From contig DAMCAP010000005.1 of assembly GCA_032059445.1 (NCBI GenBank), positions 62,001-126,000 on the forward strand: a DNA stretch of 64,000 nt, in the 5' to 3' direction. Position 1 is the stretch's first letter. The number at the start of each line of letters is the position of its first letter. The notes below the pieces were generated by a model that was given only the letters and a program-made list of their open reading frames with translations, did not search any database and was not told the DNA's origin. The stretch comes from DAMCAP01 sp032059445 (lineage in GTDB: Bacteria; Bacillota; Clostridia; Oscillospirales; Ruminococcaceae). Positions 1-7,773 of this stretch are shown here, one piece after another. A program made the translations under genes and the position numbers.

Positions 1-199
1 ATAGCCAAGGGGCTGCCCTTGCATGGCTACTCTTCTAATTTGCTACAGCCGTATCATGTTTAATACCTGCGGTTACAAATAACGATGCGCCCATAATCGC
101 CTGAAGCGGTCGACGCAGCGCAGCCCGATGCATCTGTTGAGGGCTGCCCAGCGTCTATTATAATGGGAAATGGTATGCGTGCCAAAAAAGTTATATTGT

Positions 200-2824
200 T
201 TATCTTGTGAAAGCTGTGATGCTTTCTTTGATTTTGCTTAGGCGCTCGGTGGCATTTGCCAGCTTTGCCTTTTCGCTTTCGATGACAACGGCAGGTGCTT
301 TTGCTACGAAGCCTTCATTATTTAGCTTGCCCGAAATTACCGCAATGTCTTTTTCGCAGGCAGCAAGTTCTTTGCTTAGGCGTGCCAGCTCTTTTTCACG
401 GTCGATCAGCTCATCCATAGGGATCAGGATGGTAGCCTCAGCAGTGATGACTCGGACTGCATCCTTGATGTCAAAGTCTTTGCTCTCGATGGTGACATTG
501 CTTGCAAATGCCAGCTTCTCGATAAAGGCAAAGGCATTTGTGAAGTTCTCTTTATATTCGGTAATGATGTGGACACTTGCCTTGCGGCTTGGTGGTACAT
601 CGGCATTGGTGCGGGCATTGCGGATCGCCTTGATGGCATTCATCACCATTTCAAAATTGGCTTCTTCACCGCCAAAATCCAGTGCCTTGTCAGCGTCAGG
701 CCACTGAGAAACCATGATGCTCTCTCCCTCATGGGGCAGGCACTGCCAGATCTCCTCAGTGATAAAGGGCATAAAGGGGTGCAGTAGCTTTAAGGTATTG
801 GAGAGTACATAGACCAGCACGCGCTTTACGTTGCTTGCTCCATCACCGCCTGCATTTAAGCGGCTCTTGGCAAGCTCGATATACCAGTCGCAGTATACAT
901 CCCAGATGAAGTCATAAAGCTTGCCTACTGCAAGGCCCAGCTCATAGGAATTAAGGTTGTGGGTAACCTCTGCTATCAGGCGGTTGTACTTGTTAAGAAT
1001 CCATTTATCCTCTGCTGCGAGGGTTTCGGGCAGGGTAAGCTCAATTTCTTCATCGCCGATATTCATCATAATGAAGCGGGCAGCGTTCCAGATCTTATTG
1101 GCAAAGTTACGGCTAGCCTTGACCTTATCGTCAGAGAAGCGCATATCAGCTCCGGGTGCATTGCCGATGGTAAGGGTCAAGCGCAGAGCATCGGCGCCGT
1201 ATAGATCGATAACCTCCAGCGGGTCGATACCGTTGCCTAGGGATTTTGACATCTTGCGGCCCTGTGCATCACGAACGATACCATGCATAAATACGGTATC
1301 AAAGGGTACTTCGTTTAGCTGCTCGATGGAGGAGAAGATCATCCTCGCTACCCAGAAGAAGATAATATCATAGCCTGTTACCAGTGTGCTGGTAGGGAAG
1401 AAGTAATCTAGCTCAGGGGTATCGTGAGGCCAGCCCAAAGTAGAGAATGGCCATAGGGCAGAGGAGAACCATGTGTCTAGGGTGTCGTTATCCTGTGTCA
1501 GATGAGTTGAGCCGCACTTCGGGCAGCGCTCGGGGGTGGAGCGGGCGACGATGATCTCGCCACAGTCGCAGTACCACGCAGGGATGCGGTGACCCCACCA
1601 AAGCTGGCGGGAGATGCACCAGTCGCGGATGTTTTCCATCCAGTTATAATAAATCTGGTCGAAGCGCTCGGGTACGAAGCGGACGGTACCCTCTCTGACT
1701 ACATCGATTGCAGGCTCGGCAAGAGGCTGCATCTTGACAAACCACTGGGTAGACATCAGAGGCTCGATGACGGTGGCGCAGCGCTGGCAGCAGCCTACAT
1801 TATGATTATAAGGCTCAACTTTAATCAGGTAGCCCTGGTCCTTGAGGTCGGCTACGATCTGCTTGCGGGCTGCAAAGCGGTCAAGACCGGCATATTTGCC
1901 GCCGTTTGTGTTGATCGTGCCATCTTGATTCATTACGTTGAGCAGAGGGAGCCCCTGACGCTGACCGACCTCAAAGTCGTTGGGGTCATGGGCGGGGGTC
2001 ATCTTAACCACGCCTGTACCGAAGTCTTTTTCAACATAATTGTCGGCAACAATAGGGATTTCACGATCCATCAGGGGGAGGATGACGGTTTTTCCTACCA
2101 GATGGATGTAGCGCTCATCCTCGGGGTTGACTGCTACGCCGGTATCGCCCAGCATGGTTTCGGGGCGGGTAGTGGCGATCTCTAGATGCCCGCTGCCGTC
2201 GGAGAGAGGGTAGCGGATATGCCAGAAGCTGCCGTCAAGGCTGTTATAATCTACCTCTGCGTCAGAGATAGAGGTCTTGCAGTCTGGGCACCAGTTAATC
2301 ATCCGCTCACCGCGGTAGATCAGTCCTTTTTCATAGAGGCGGTTAAAGCTCTCGACAACTGCTTCGGAGCAGCCATCATCCATGGTAAAGCGCTCTTTAT
2401 CCCAGTCGCAAGAGGAACCGATTTTTTTGAGCTGCTCGGTAATCCTGCCACCGTATTTTTCTTTCCACTCCCATGCCAGCTCTAGGAACTTGTCACGGCC
2501 GATTTCACGCTTATCAATGCCCTGCTCTCTAAGGCTCTGTACGATTTTTGCCTCGGTGGCGATAGAAGCGTGGTCGGCGCCGGGTAGCCACAGAGTTTCG
2601 TAGCCGCTCATCCGCTTGTAGCGCACTAAGATATCCTGGAAGGTATTATCCAGCGCATGACCCATATGCAGCTGCCCAGTGATGTTGGGCGGAGGCATCA
2701 TGACAGTATAGGATTCCTTATCGGGGTTAGGCTTAGCGGAGAAGTATTTATGATCCATCCAAAATCGATATAGACGGTCCTCGACTTGTTTGGGGTCGTA
2801 GGTTTTTTCTAACTCTTTTCTCAT
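200..2824 (-). CDS. valS: valine--tRNA ligase
   Basis: Class I aminoacyl-tRNA synthetase that charges tRNA-Val in the cytoplasm. The 874 residues match the usual bacterial ValRS length. The HIGH-type signature reads HMGH at residues 53-56 after PPPNITG, and the KMSKS loop is intact near residue 525. An editing domain and zinc-binding Cys pairs (CDCGEI, CPKCGS) lie between them. The last 60 or so residues are the charged coiled coil typical of ValRS. A GAAAGG ribosome site sits just upstream of the ATG. It is divergent from guaA. I saw no T-box specifier or antiterminator motif in the leader, although many clostridial valS genes have one. Confidence 0.98.
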   Translation of the reverse strand: MRKELEKTYDPKQVEDRLYRFWMDHKYFSAKPNPDKESYTVMMPPPNITGQLHMGHALDNTFQDILVRYKRMSGYETLWLPGADHASIATEAKIVQSLREQGIDKREIGRDKFLELAWEWKEKYGGRITEQLKKIGSSCDWDKERFTMDDGCSEAVVESFNRLYEKGLIYRGERMINWCPDCKTSISDAEVDYNSLDGSFWHIRYPLSDGSGHLEIATTRPETMLGDTGVAVNPEDERYIHLVGKTVILPLMDREIPIVADNYVEKDFGTGVVKMTPAHDPNDFEVGQRQGLPLLNVMNQDGTINTNGGKYAGLDRFAARKQIVADLKDQGYLIKVEPYNHNVGCCQRCATVIEPLMSTQWFVKMQPLAEPAIDVVREGTVRFVPERFDQIYYNWMENIRDWCISRQLWWGHRIPAWYCDCGEIIVARSTPERCPKCGSTHLTQDNDTLDTWFSSALWPFSTLGWPHDTPELDYFFPTSTLVTGYDIIFFWVARMIFSSIEQLNEVPFDTVFMHGIVRDAQGRKMSKSLGNGIDPLEVIDLYGADALRLTLTIGNAPGADMRFSDDKVKASRNFANKIWNAARFIMMNIGDEEIELTLPETLAAEDKWILNKYNRLIAEVTHNLNSYELGLAVGKLYDFIWDVYCDWYIELAKSRLNAGGDGASNVKRVLVYVLSNTLKLLHPFMPFITEEIWQCLPHEGESIMVSQWPDADKALDFGGEEANFEMVMNAIKAIRNARTNADVPPSRKASVHIITEYKENFTNAFAFIEKLAFASNVTIESKDFDIKDAVRVITAEATILIPMDELIDREKELARLSKELAACEKDIAVISGKLNNEGFVAKAPAVVIESEKAKLANATERLSKIKESITAFTR

Positions 2825-2946
2825 TATATCAACCTTTCAAAAGAAATATAAAATAATACGATGATGCTGCCATGTTGGTACATGACAGCATTACACATGC
2901 CGGCTAATCGGCACAATATGAGAGCAACGGGGTACACTATATATTG

Positions 2947-2975
2947 ATTATAGTTTATTATAGCTTTTGGTACAA
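2947..2975 (-). promoter_or_regulatory. predicted sigma-A promoter of valS
   Basis: On the minus strand TTGTAC (-35, plus positions 2970-2975) and a perfect TATAAT (-10, 2947-2952) are separated by 17 bp. Transcription would start near 2940, giving a leader of about 115 nt. That leader contains a 12-bp imperfect hairpin at about 2866-2894 with no U-tract. Confidence 0.6.
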
Positions 2976-3089
2976 ATAATATCAAGTACCGACATAAAAT
3001 AATAGGTACTAATATGTCGCCGCTGCATAGACTTTTGAGTTACTAGCAAGGGGTCTTTTACCGGTAAAATACGTGGCAATCAGCAGACA

Positions 3090-3288
3090 TTAGCGCTCAG
3101 TAGTTCTTTTGTCGCGCTAATCGACGTATCACGCAAGGAGGCATGGTATGCAAAATATGCTGCTGGGCAAGTCCCTTTTGCATAAAAATGAAGATAGCCA
3201 AGCTTGCCATCTGGCGAAAGTAGCTATAACGATCGTATTTGGCGGATATTTTTTTGTATTATGCCCAAAAAATACGATATTTTTATCT
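3090..3288. other. structured valS-guaA spacer with four inverted repeats
   Basis: Four inverted repeats follow one another. TTAGCGC (3090) pairs with GCGCTAA (3114). TATGCAAAA (3147) pairs with TTTTGCATA (3176). ATAGC (3194) pairs with GCTAT (3223). ATCGTATTT-GGC (3232) pairs with GCC and AAATACGAT (3263-3278), followed by a short T-rich stretch. The last one resembles a terminator on the plus strand. A small ORF (3148-3333) with a good ribosome site overlaps the repeats, but I consider it unlikely to be a gene. The region could be a small RNA or an attenuator leader for guaA. I recognise no known riboswitch class in it. Confidence 0.4.
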
Positions 3289-3305
3289 AAATTGCCTATT
3301 CTCTG

Positions 3306-3334
3306 TTGCATTTTTACGGGATTAATGTCATAAT
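3306..3334 (+). promoter_or_regulatory. predicted promoter of guaA
   Basis: TTGCAT (3306-3311) and CATAAT (3329-3334) are separated by 17 bp. Transcription would start about 40 nt before the guaA ATG, which leaves no room for an aptamer in this transcript. Confidence 0.45.
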
Positions 3335-3381
3335 ACTATGTATACTTTTTACAAGAAACAATATTGATATGGAGGTATACC

Positions 3382-4914
3382 ATGCGTCACCAGCTCGTTT
3401 TAGTCATTGACTTTGGCGGTCAGTATAATCAGCTTATTGCACGCCGTGTAAGAGACTGTAACGTCTACTGCGAAGTCAAATCCCATCGAATTACCGCCGC
3501 AGAGGTCAAGGAGCTCGACCCCATCGGCATTATCTTTACCGGCGGACCAAACAGTGTTTATCTTGACAATGCTCCTTCAATCGACCCTGAGATTTTTGAG
3601 CTGGGTATACCTGTACTGGGCATCTGCTACGGCGTGCAGCTAATTGCGCACCTATTGGGCGGCCATGTAACCAGCCCCGATAATCGTGAGTACGGCCGCA
3701 CCGAAACCAGTTTTGATACAAGTTGCAAGCTCTTTGCAGGGCTGCCTGCAAAGGCGATTACCTGGATGAGCCATACCGATTATATAGACAAGCTACCTGC
3801 GGGCTTCCGCACAGTAGCAACTACCGATGCCTGCCCAGCAGCTGCCATTGAGCATGCCGAGAAGAAGATCTATGGCTTGCAGTTTCACCCTGAGGTGCTT
3901 CATAGCGAAAATGGGCTTACCATGCTCAGGAAGTTCCTTTACGATGTAGCGGGTGCTGCAGGTGACTGGACTATGGAAGACTATGCTCGTACCGCTGTAG
4001 CAGCTGTAAAGGAAAAGGTCGGCGACGGTAAGGTACTCCTAGCGCTCTCCGGCGGTGTCGACAGCTCCGTGGTGGCGGCTCTGCTGGAGCGTGCCATCGG
4101 CAGCAATCTTACCTGTATTTTTGTAGATCACGGCTTAATGCGCAAAAACGAAGGTGATGAAATAGAAGCCATCTTTGGCGGTGGCAAGATCAATTTCGTC
4201 CGTGTTAATGCTCAGAAGCGCTTCCTAGATCGACTGGCAGGAGTAAGTGACCCAGAAACAAAGCGTAAGATCATCGGCGAGGAGTTTATCCGCGTATTTG
4301 AGGAAGAGGGCAAAAAGATCGGCAGCGTAGACTACTTGGCGCAGGGCACCATCTACCCTGATGTAGTGGAGTCGGGCTCAGGTGAAGCAGCTGTCATCAA
4401 GAGCCACCACAATGTAGGCGGTCTGCCTGATTTCGTTGATTTTAAAGACATTGTGGAGCCTCTACGTATGCTCTTTAAGGACGAGGTCAGAGCACTGGGT
4501 AGCCAGCTTGGCTTGCCTGATCATCTGGTATGGCGTCAGCCTTTCCCAGGCCCTGGTCTGGCAATCCGTGTGATCGGCGAGATCACTGAGGAGAAGCTCA
4601 ATATCCTACGGGAAGCTGATTTCGTCTTTAGAGATGAGATCGCAAAGGCTGGTCTTGACCGCAGCATCAACCAATACTTCGCCGTGCTGACCAACATGCG
4701 CTCGGTCGGTGTAATGGGTGATGGCAGAACCTACGACTACACCCTTGCTCTGCGTGGAGTGACCACCACCGACTTCATGACCGCTGACTGGGCTAAGATC
4801 CCCTACGAGCTCTTAGACAAGATCTCCGGCAGAATCATCAACGAGGTGCGTCACATCAACCGCATCGTGTATGATATCACCAGTAAACCACCTGCAACCA
4901 TCGAGTGGGAGTAG
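3382..4914 (+). CDS. guaA: GMP synthase (glutamine-hydrolysing)
   Basis: Converts XMP, ATP and glutamine to GMP. The start at 3382 follows GGAGG at 3371-3375 and gives 510 residues, the usual GuaA length; an in-frame ATG 18 bp upstream lacks a ribosome site. The N-terminal class I amidotransferase domain has the nucleophile Cys82 (GICYGVQL) and a downstream HPEV histidine motif. The ATP-pyrophosphatase P-loop SGGVDSS is near residue 225. The C-terminus ends in the conserved PPATIEWE. The last codons form the left attachment site of the integrated element, and integration has kept the reading frame and stop codon intact. Confidence 0.98.
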   Translation: MRHQLVLVIDFGGQYNQLIARRVRDCNVYCEVKSHRITAAEVKELDPIGIIFTGGPNSVYLDNAPSIDPEIFELGIPVLGICYGVQLIAHLLGGHVTSPDNREYGRTETSFDTSCKLFAGLPAKAITWMSHTDYIDKLPAGFRTVATTDACPAAAIEHAEKKIYGLQFHPEVLHSENGLTMLRKFLYDVAGAAGDWTMEDYARTAVAAVKEKVGDGKVLLALSGGVDSSVVAALLERAIGSNLTCIFVDHGLMRKNEGDEIEAIFGGGKINFVRVNAQKRFLDRLAGVSDPETKRKIIGEEFIRVFEEEGKKIGSVDYLAQGTIYPDVVESGSGEAAVIKSHHNVGGLPDFVDFKDIVEPLRMLFKDEVRALGSQLGLPDHLVWRQPFPGPGLAIRVIGEITEEKLNILREADFVFRDEIAKAGLDRSINQYFAVLTNMRSVGVMGDGRTYDYTLALRGVTTTDFMTADWAKIPYELLDKISGRIINEVRHINRIVYDITSKPPATIEWE

Positions 4915-4915
4915 T
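4900..4915. repeat. left attachment site (attL) in the guaA 3' end
   Basis: ATCGAGTGGGAGTAGT spans the last guaA codons and stop. Fourteen of its 16 bases recur at 13922-13937, with ATCGAGTGGGA identical. The two copies flank a block holding an integrase, a repressor and a restriction-modification locus. The guaA 3' end is a known target of tyrosine recombinases. Confidence 0.8.
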
Positions 4916-4933
4916 ATTTTAGGCAAAAACATA

Positions 4934-4972
4934 GACCACAAACCCAGTGTTTATGCGGGTTTGTGGTCTTTT
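4934..4972 (+). terminator. terminator after guaA (element-encoded)
   Basis: GACCACAAACCC (4934-4945) pairs perfectly with GGGTTTGTGGTC (4957-4968), followed by TTTT. It lies inside the integrated element, so it replaces the displaced chromosomal terminator now at 13945. Confidence 0.85.
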
Positions 4973-4983
4973 GCTTTGTGCGG

Positions 4984-5002
4984 TGATAACATTTTGATAA
5001 CA
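4984..5002. repeat. left copy of end repeat (candidate integrase arm site)
   Basis: TGATAACATTTTGATAACA contains TGATAACA twice and recurs exactly at 13803-13821. The copies lie about 70 bp inside the left att core and 100 bp inside the right one. That position suits arm-type integrase or excisionase binding sites. Confidence 0.55.
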
Positions 5003-5005
5003 GAA

Positions 5006-5188
5006 TTATTTTTTGAGGATAGTGGAAACACTATCCTCTTTTTTATTTTCTGCAATAGATAGCTCAATAATTTGCTCCTCGCCGCTTATGTACATTTCCT
5101 CTGTCTGCCGTTGAACTGCCTGTAACTCATTGACTATGTCTGTGATTTTGTTGAATAATGTGTGATACATTTTTTTATAGTCGGGCAT
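5006..5188 (-). CDS. small charged protein of mobile elements
   Basis: A 60-residue protein beginning MPDYKKMYHTLFNKI and rich in Glu, Gln and Ile. The start is set by a GAGGTG ribosome site just upstream; a longer reading frame begins 18 bp earlier. I recall similar proteins at the ends of clostridial integrative elements, but no function is known to me. It is probably one long helix. It is divergent from the small HTH gene at 5285, and the shared promoter region holds three TTAAGCAT repeats, so the two are probably co-regulated. Confidence 0.6.
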   Translation of the reverse strand: MPDYKKMYHTLFNKITDIVNELQAVQRQTEEMYISGEEQIIELSIAENKKEDSVSTILKK

Positions 5189-5221
5189 AGCACTCACCTC
5201 AAACACATTATAGTTAATATA

Positions 5222-5263
5222 TTAAGCATAGTCAATAGATTAAGCATGTTAATATTTAAGCAT
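5222..5263. promoter_or_regulatory. three direct TTAAGCAT repeats (candidate operators)
   Basis: TTAAGCAT occurs at 5222-5229, 5240-5247 and 5256-5263, with start-to-start spacing of 18 and 16 bp, between two divergent small genes, one of which is an HTH protein. The arrangement suggests an autoregulatory operator, by inference. Confidence 0.5.
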
Positions 5264-5284
5264 ACTATATTAGAGGTGATGTTA

Positions 5285-5488
5285 ATGATAAACTACAATC
5301 CATTTTTTAAATATTTGCTTGACCACAATATAACCGAATATAATTTAATATATAAACAAGGAATTTCGGCAAATACGATTCACAGAATGAAAAATGGCAA
5401 ACCCATAACAACAGAAACTTTAGACACATTGTGTTTTATTTTGAAATGTGATATTACTGATATAATAGAATATGTTGAAGATAAATAA
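5285..5488 (+). CDS. Cro/C1-type helix-turn-helix protein
   Basis: A 67-residue protein with the layout of the short Cro/C1 HTH family. A first helix precedes the HTH in which NTIHRMKNGKPIT is the recognition part, followed by TLDTLCFILKCDITDIIEYVED, a typical closing helix. The start at 5285 is preceded by GAGGTG at 5272-5277. It probably binds the TTAAGCAT repeats in its own promoter region and regulates itself and the divergent small gene. Confidence 0.7.
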   Translation: MINYNPFFKYLLDHNITEYNLIYKQGISANTIHRMKNGKPITTETLDTLCFILKCDITDIIEYVEDK

Positions 5489-5522
5489 ACTCAGTATGCC
5501 AATTTTATAGCATACTGGGTTT
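5489..5522. terminator. bidirectional terminator
   Basis: A hairpin with arms close to CAGTATGC and GCATACTG, with an A-rich left flank and T-rich right flank, lies between the convergent ends of the HTH gene (5488) and the XRE repressor (5526). It can serve both. Confidence 0.7.
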
Positions 5523-5525
5523 GTT

Positions 5526-5969
5526 TTATATGCTCCAATTCATCTTCCACTCGTAATATTCTTCCTGTGTCAGCTCTCCTTTTTGGAGGGCTTTTTGTTT
5601 TTCATACCATTCTTCCAGCAAGCCATCCATTCCCATAATCGACAGGCTAATCCTTTTTACTTCTCTGCCGTCCTCAGTAATTACCTCTTGCGCTGACAGC
5701 TTGACCCCATTGCTTTCATCCAAAAACAAAAGTGTCCGCATGATTTCTTCCATGCTGGTAGGTGCCGGTGCCATCAAATAATCGGGATTTACATTTAAAA
5801 CCTCCGCCATTTTATGTACCATATCAGCCTTGGGCACACGAGTGCCTGTTTCGTATTGAGCGATACGTACATCAGCAGTTACCGCACTAAAGCCTACAAG
5901 CTGTCCGAATTCCCTTTGCGTATACCCTCTCAATGTTCTAAGTTTTTTCAGTTTATATCCCATTGACAT
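5526..5969 (-). CDS. XRE-family transcriptional repressor
   Basis: A 147-residue protein with an N-terminal Cro/C1 HTH at about residues 8-62 (TQREFGQLVGFS then RIAQYETGTRVPK). The C-terminal part is short, without the Ser/Lys protease dyad of a LexA/CI repressor. A GGAGGGTGA ribosome site precedes the ATG. It is divergent from the excisionase-integrase operon. The region between them holds AAACAATATTGTTT-like palindromes, two of which overlap or follow a consensus promoter. It is most likely the element's immunity repressor, controlling integrase expression. Confidence 0.85.
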   Translation of the reverse strand: MSMGYKLKKLRTLRGYTQREFGQLVGFSAVTADVRIAQYETGTRVPKADMVHKMAEVLNVNPDYLMAPAPTSMEEIMRTLLFLDESNGVKLSAQEVITEDGREVKRISLSIMGMDGLLEEWYEKQKALQKGELTQEEYYEWKMNWSI

Positions 5970-5986
5970 CGCTTCACCCTCCTGTT

Positions 5987-6000
5987 AAACAATATTGTTT
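5987..6000. promoter_or_regulatory. perfect palindrome, candidate XRE operator 1
   Basis: AAACAATATTGTTT is a perfect 14-bp palindrome between the repressor ATG and its likely promoter. Related sites lie at 6082-6095, 6117-6130 and, near the right end of the element, 13891-13904. Confidence 0.6.
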
Positions 6001-6074
6001 ATAACAGTATACCACAATACAAAACAAATAATCAATAGTTAAATAAAAAAGTTTAACTTGGTAGCCAAAAGGTG

Positions 6075-6130
6075 TTGACATAAATAAATTTGTTTAGTAT
6101 AATCAAGATGGGAACTAAACAAATATGTTT
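6075..6130 (+). promoter_or_regulatory. consensus promoter of the xis-int operon with overlapping operators
   Basis: TTGACA (6075-6080) and TATAAT (6098-6103) are separated by 17 bp, a full consensus match. A degenerate operator, AAATAAATTTGTTT (6082-6095), fills the spacer. A second, AAACAAATATGTTT (6117-6130), lies just after the expected start. This fits repression by the divergent XRE protein. Confidence 0.75.
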
Positions 6131-6154
6131 GTGTGGTTAGGGAGGAGGAATGTG

Positions 6155-6337
6155 ATGGATAAAAAGTTGTTTATTACGGCAGCCGAAATGGCGGAGTGTC
6201 TGGGAGTGTCAAAGGCTCATGCCTATAAAATCATTAAAAAGCTAAATGAACAGCTAAAAAGTGATGGGTACATGACCGTTACAGGCAAGGTAAGCCGTAA
6301 GTATTTTGCAGAAAAGTTCTATGGTGTAACAGGGTAA
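6155..6337 (+). CDS. excisionase-like DNA-binding protein
   Basis: A 60-residue protein starting MDKKLFITAAEMAECLGVS. The TAAEMAECLGVSKAHAYKIIKKLN segment is a winged-HTH reading head like that of excisionases and MerR-type HTH_17 proteins. The start at 6155 follows GGGAGGAGG at 6140-6148. It is the first gene of the operon, 13 bp before the integrase, which is the usual place for a directionality factor. That role is inferred from position and fold. Confidence 0.75.
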   Translation: MDKKLFITAAEMAECLGVSKAHAYKIIKKLNEQLKSDGYMTVTGKVSRKYFAEKFYGVTG

Positions 6338-6350
6338 AGGGAGGGATTCA

Positions 6351-7421
6351 ATGTCAGTCAGCAAGGACCCAAGCGGAAAATGGATGGTATCGGTACGGCA
6401 CAAGGATTACACAGGAAAGATGAAGCAAACCCTAAAACGAGGATTCAAAACTAAAAAGGAGGGACAGGCATGGGAGCGTGAATTTCTTAGAAAAGCTCAT
6501 ACAAACCTCGATATGACCTTTGGAAGCTTCGTAGAAATTTATACTTCTGACATTAAAGACAGGGTAAAAAAGAACACTTGGCAGACCAAAGAGAATATTA
6601 TAAGCACCAAACTGCTACCCCATTTTAAGGACAAGAAAATTAACGAAATTAAGCCGGCTGATATCATAGCGTGGCAAAACCAAATGATGCAAAGCAAGAA
6701 CGATAAAGGCAAAAAGTTCTCGCCCACATATCTCAAAACCATACACAATCAGCTGTCAGCTATTTTCAATCACGCAGTGCGGTTTTATGAACTGCCAGCA
6801 AACCCAGCAGAAAAAGCAGGTAATATGGGTAAAGAGAAAACCAAGGAAATGCTGTTCTGGACAAAGGAAGAGTATCTGAAATTCGCAGAAAGTATGATGG
6901 ATAAACCAATTTCGTTCTATGCCTTTGAACTTCTTTATTGGTGTGGAATCAGAATGGGTGAACTGTTAGCACTCACCGCCGAAGATTTCGACTTTGAAAA
7001 GAGCACGGTTCGCATCAATAAATCATACCAACGGATTGAAAAAGAGGACATTATCACAGATCCAAAAACCCTAAAAAGCAACAGAACAATCTCAATGCCC
7101 GATTTTCTCTGCGAGGAAATACAGGAATATGTAAAGTCAATCTACGGCTTAGAGCCCACCGACAGACTGTTCCAAATCACAAAAAGTTATCTCCATCACG
7201 AAATGGACAGGGGCAGCAAGGAGCAAAACATCAAACGAATACGGGTGCATGACATCAGACATTCTCATGTGAGCTTGCTGATAGATATGGGGTTTAGTGC
7301 AGTGGCAATAGCCGACCGTGTGGGGCATGAAAGCATCGACATCACGTATCGATACGCTCACCTGTTTCCAACCAAGCAATCGGAAATAGCCAATAAACTA
7401 AATGTAGAAAGAGGAGCGTAA
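6351..7421 (+). CDS. int: tyrosine site-specific integrase
   Basis: A 356-residue phage/Tn916-type tyrosine recombinase. The N-terminus carries an arm-DNA-binding segment (KWMVSVRHKDYTGK). A SAM-like core-binding domain follows, then the catalytic domain with the first Arg in CGIRMGELLAL, the HDIRHSHVS box (His-x-x-Arg), the later GHESIDIT histidine and the nucleophile Tyr in TYRYAHL. All catalytic residues are visible. A GGGAGG ribosome site precedes the ATG. It is probably the enzyme that placed the element into guaA. Confidence 0.95.
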   Translation: MSVSKDPSGKWMVSVRHKDYTGKMKQTLKRGFKTKKEGQAWEREFLRKAHTNLDMTFGSFVEIYTSDIKDRVKKNTWQTKENIISTKLLPHFKDKKINEIKPADIIAWQNQMMQSKNDKGKKFSPTYLKTIHNQLSAIFNHAVRFYELPANPAEKAGNMGKEKTKEMLFWTKEEYLKFAESMMDKPISFYAFELLYWCGIRMGELLALTAEDFDFEKSTVRINKSYQRIEKEDIITDPKTLKSNRTISMPDFLCEEIQEYVKSIYGLEPTDRLFQITKSYLHHEMDRGSKEQNIKRIRVHDIRHSHVSLLIDMGFSAVAIADRVGHESIDITYRYAHLFPTKQSEIANKLNVERGA

Positions 7422-7422
7422 T

Positions 7423-7773
7423 ATGTCAGCTAAAAATATGGATAAGAAAAACAGATGGCGTAGTAAAACGGTAGGCTTTAGAATGTCACCAGAAGAAAAT
7501 GAACAGCTTGATGTCCTGGCAAGGCTGTCGGGGCTTTCCAAGCAGGATTACATTATTGCCAAGGTCTTAGATCGTGAGGTTGCAATAAACCCAAACCCAA
7601 GGGTATACAAGGCACTGAAAAATGAGCTACAGGCAGTGCGCGAACAGCTTGTAAGGCTATCTCAAATCAATGCAGAGCACGATGAACTACTTGAACTAAC
7701 AAAATATATGGTAACCATGCTCGCAGCTGCAAAGGGGGAAGTTAATGAATTTGTACAAGAAAAAAACAACTGA
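7423..7773 (+). CDS. MobC-like mobilisation accessory protein
   Basis: A 116-residue protein with an N-terminal ribbon-helix-helix-like segment (KTVGFRMSPEENEQLDVLA then LSGLSKQDYI) and a C-terminal helix with heptad-like leucines. This is the shape of MobC/relaxosome accessory proteins, which bind oriT DNA and help a relaxase. It starts just after the integrase stop, and its end overlaps the ATPase gene by 29 bp. No relaxase is visible in the element, so mobilisation, if it happens, would need one supplied in trans. Confidence 0.65.
   Translation: MSAKNMDKKNRWRSKTVGFRMSPEENEQLDVLARLSGLSKQDYIIAKVLDREVAINPNPRVYKALKNELQAVREQLVRLSQINAEHDELLELTKYMVTMLAAAKGEVNEFVQEKNN

Noticed and set aside
1..199. 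Gene or terminator in the first 199 bp
   Set aside because: Only a weak hairpin (AGCCA/TGGCT near position 5-30) without a T-run was seen; nothing supports a feature.
207..2603. Several long plus-strand ORFs opposite valS
   Set aside because: They are frame shadows of valS, without ribosome sites or family motifs.
2825..3089. T-box leader for valS
   Set aside because: None of the conserved T-box antiterminator sequence was found on the minus strand; only a short hairpin without a T-run.
3148..3333. 61-codon ORF with a good AAGGAGG ribosome site upstream of guaA
   Set aside because: It coincides with three inverted repeats, its protein has no recognisable features, and it ends next to the guaA promoter. 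Structured non-coding DNA explains it better.
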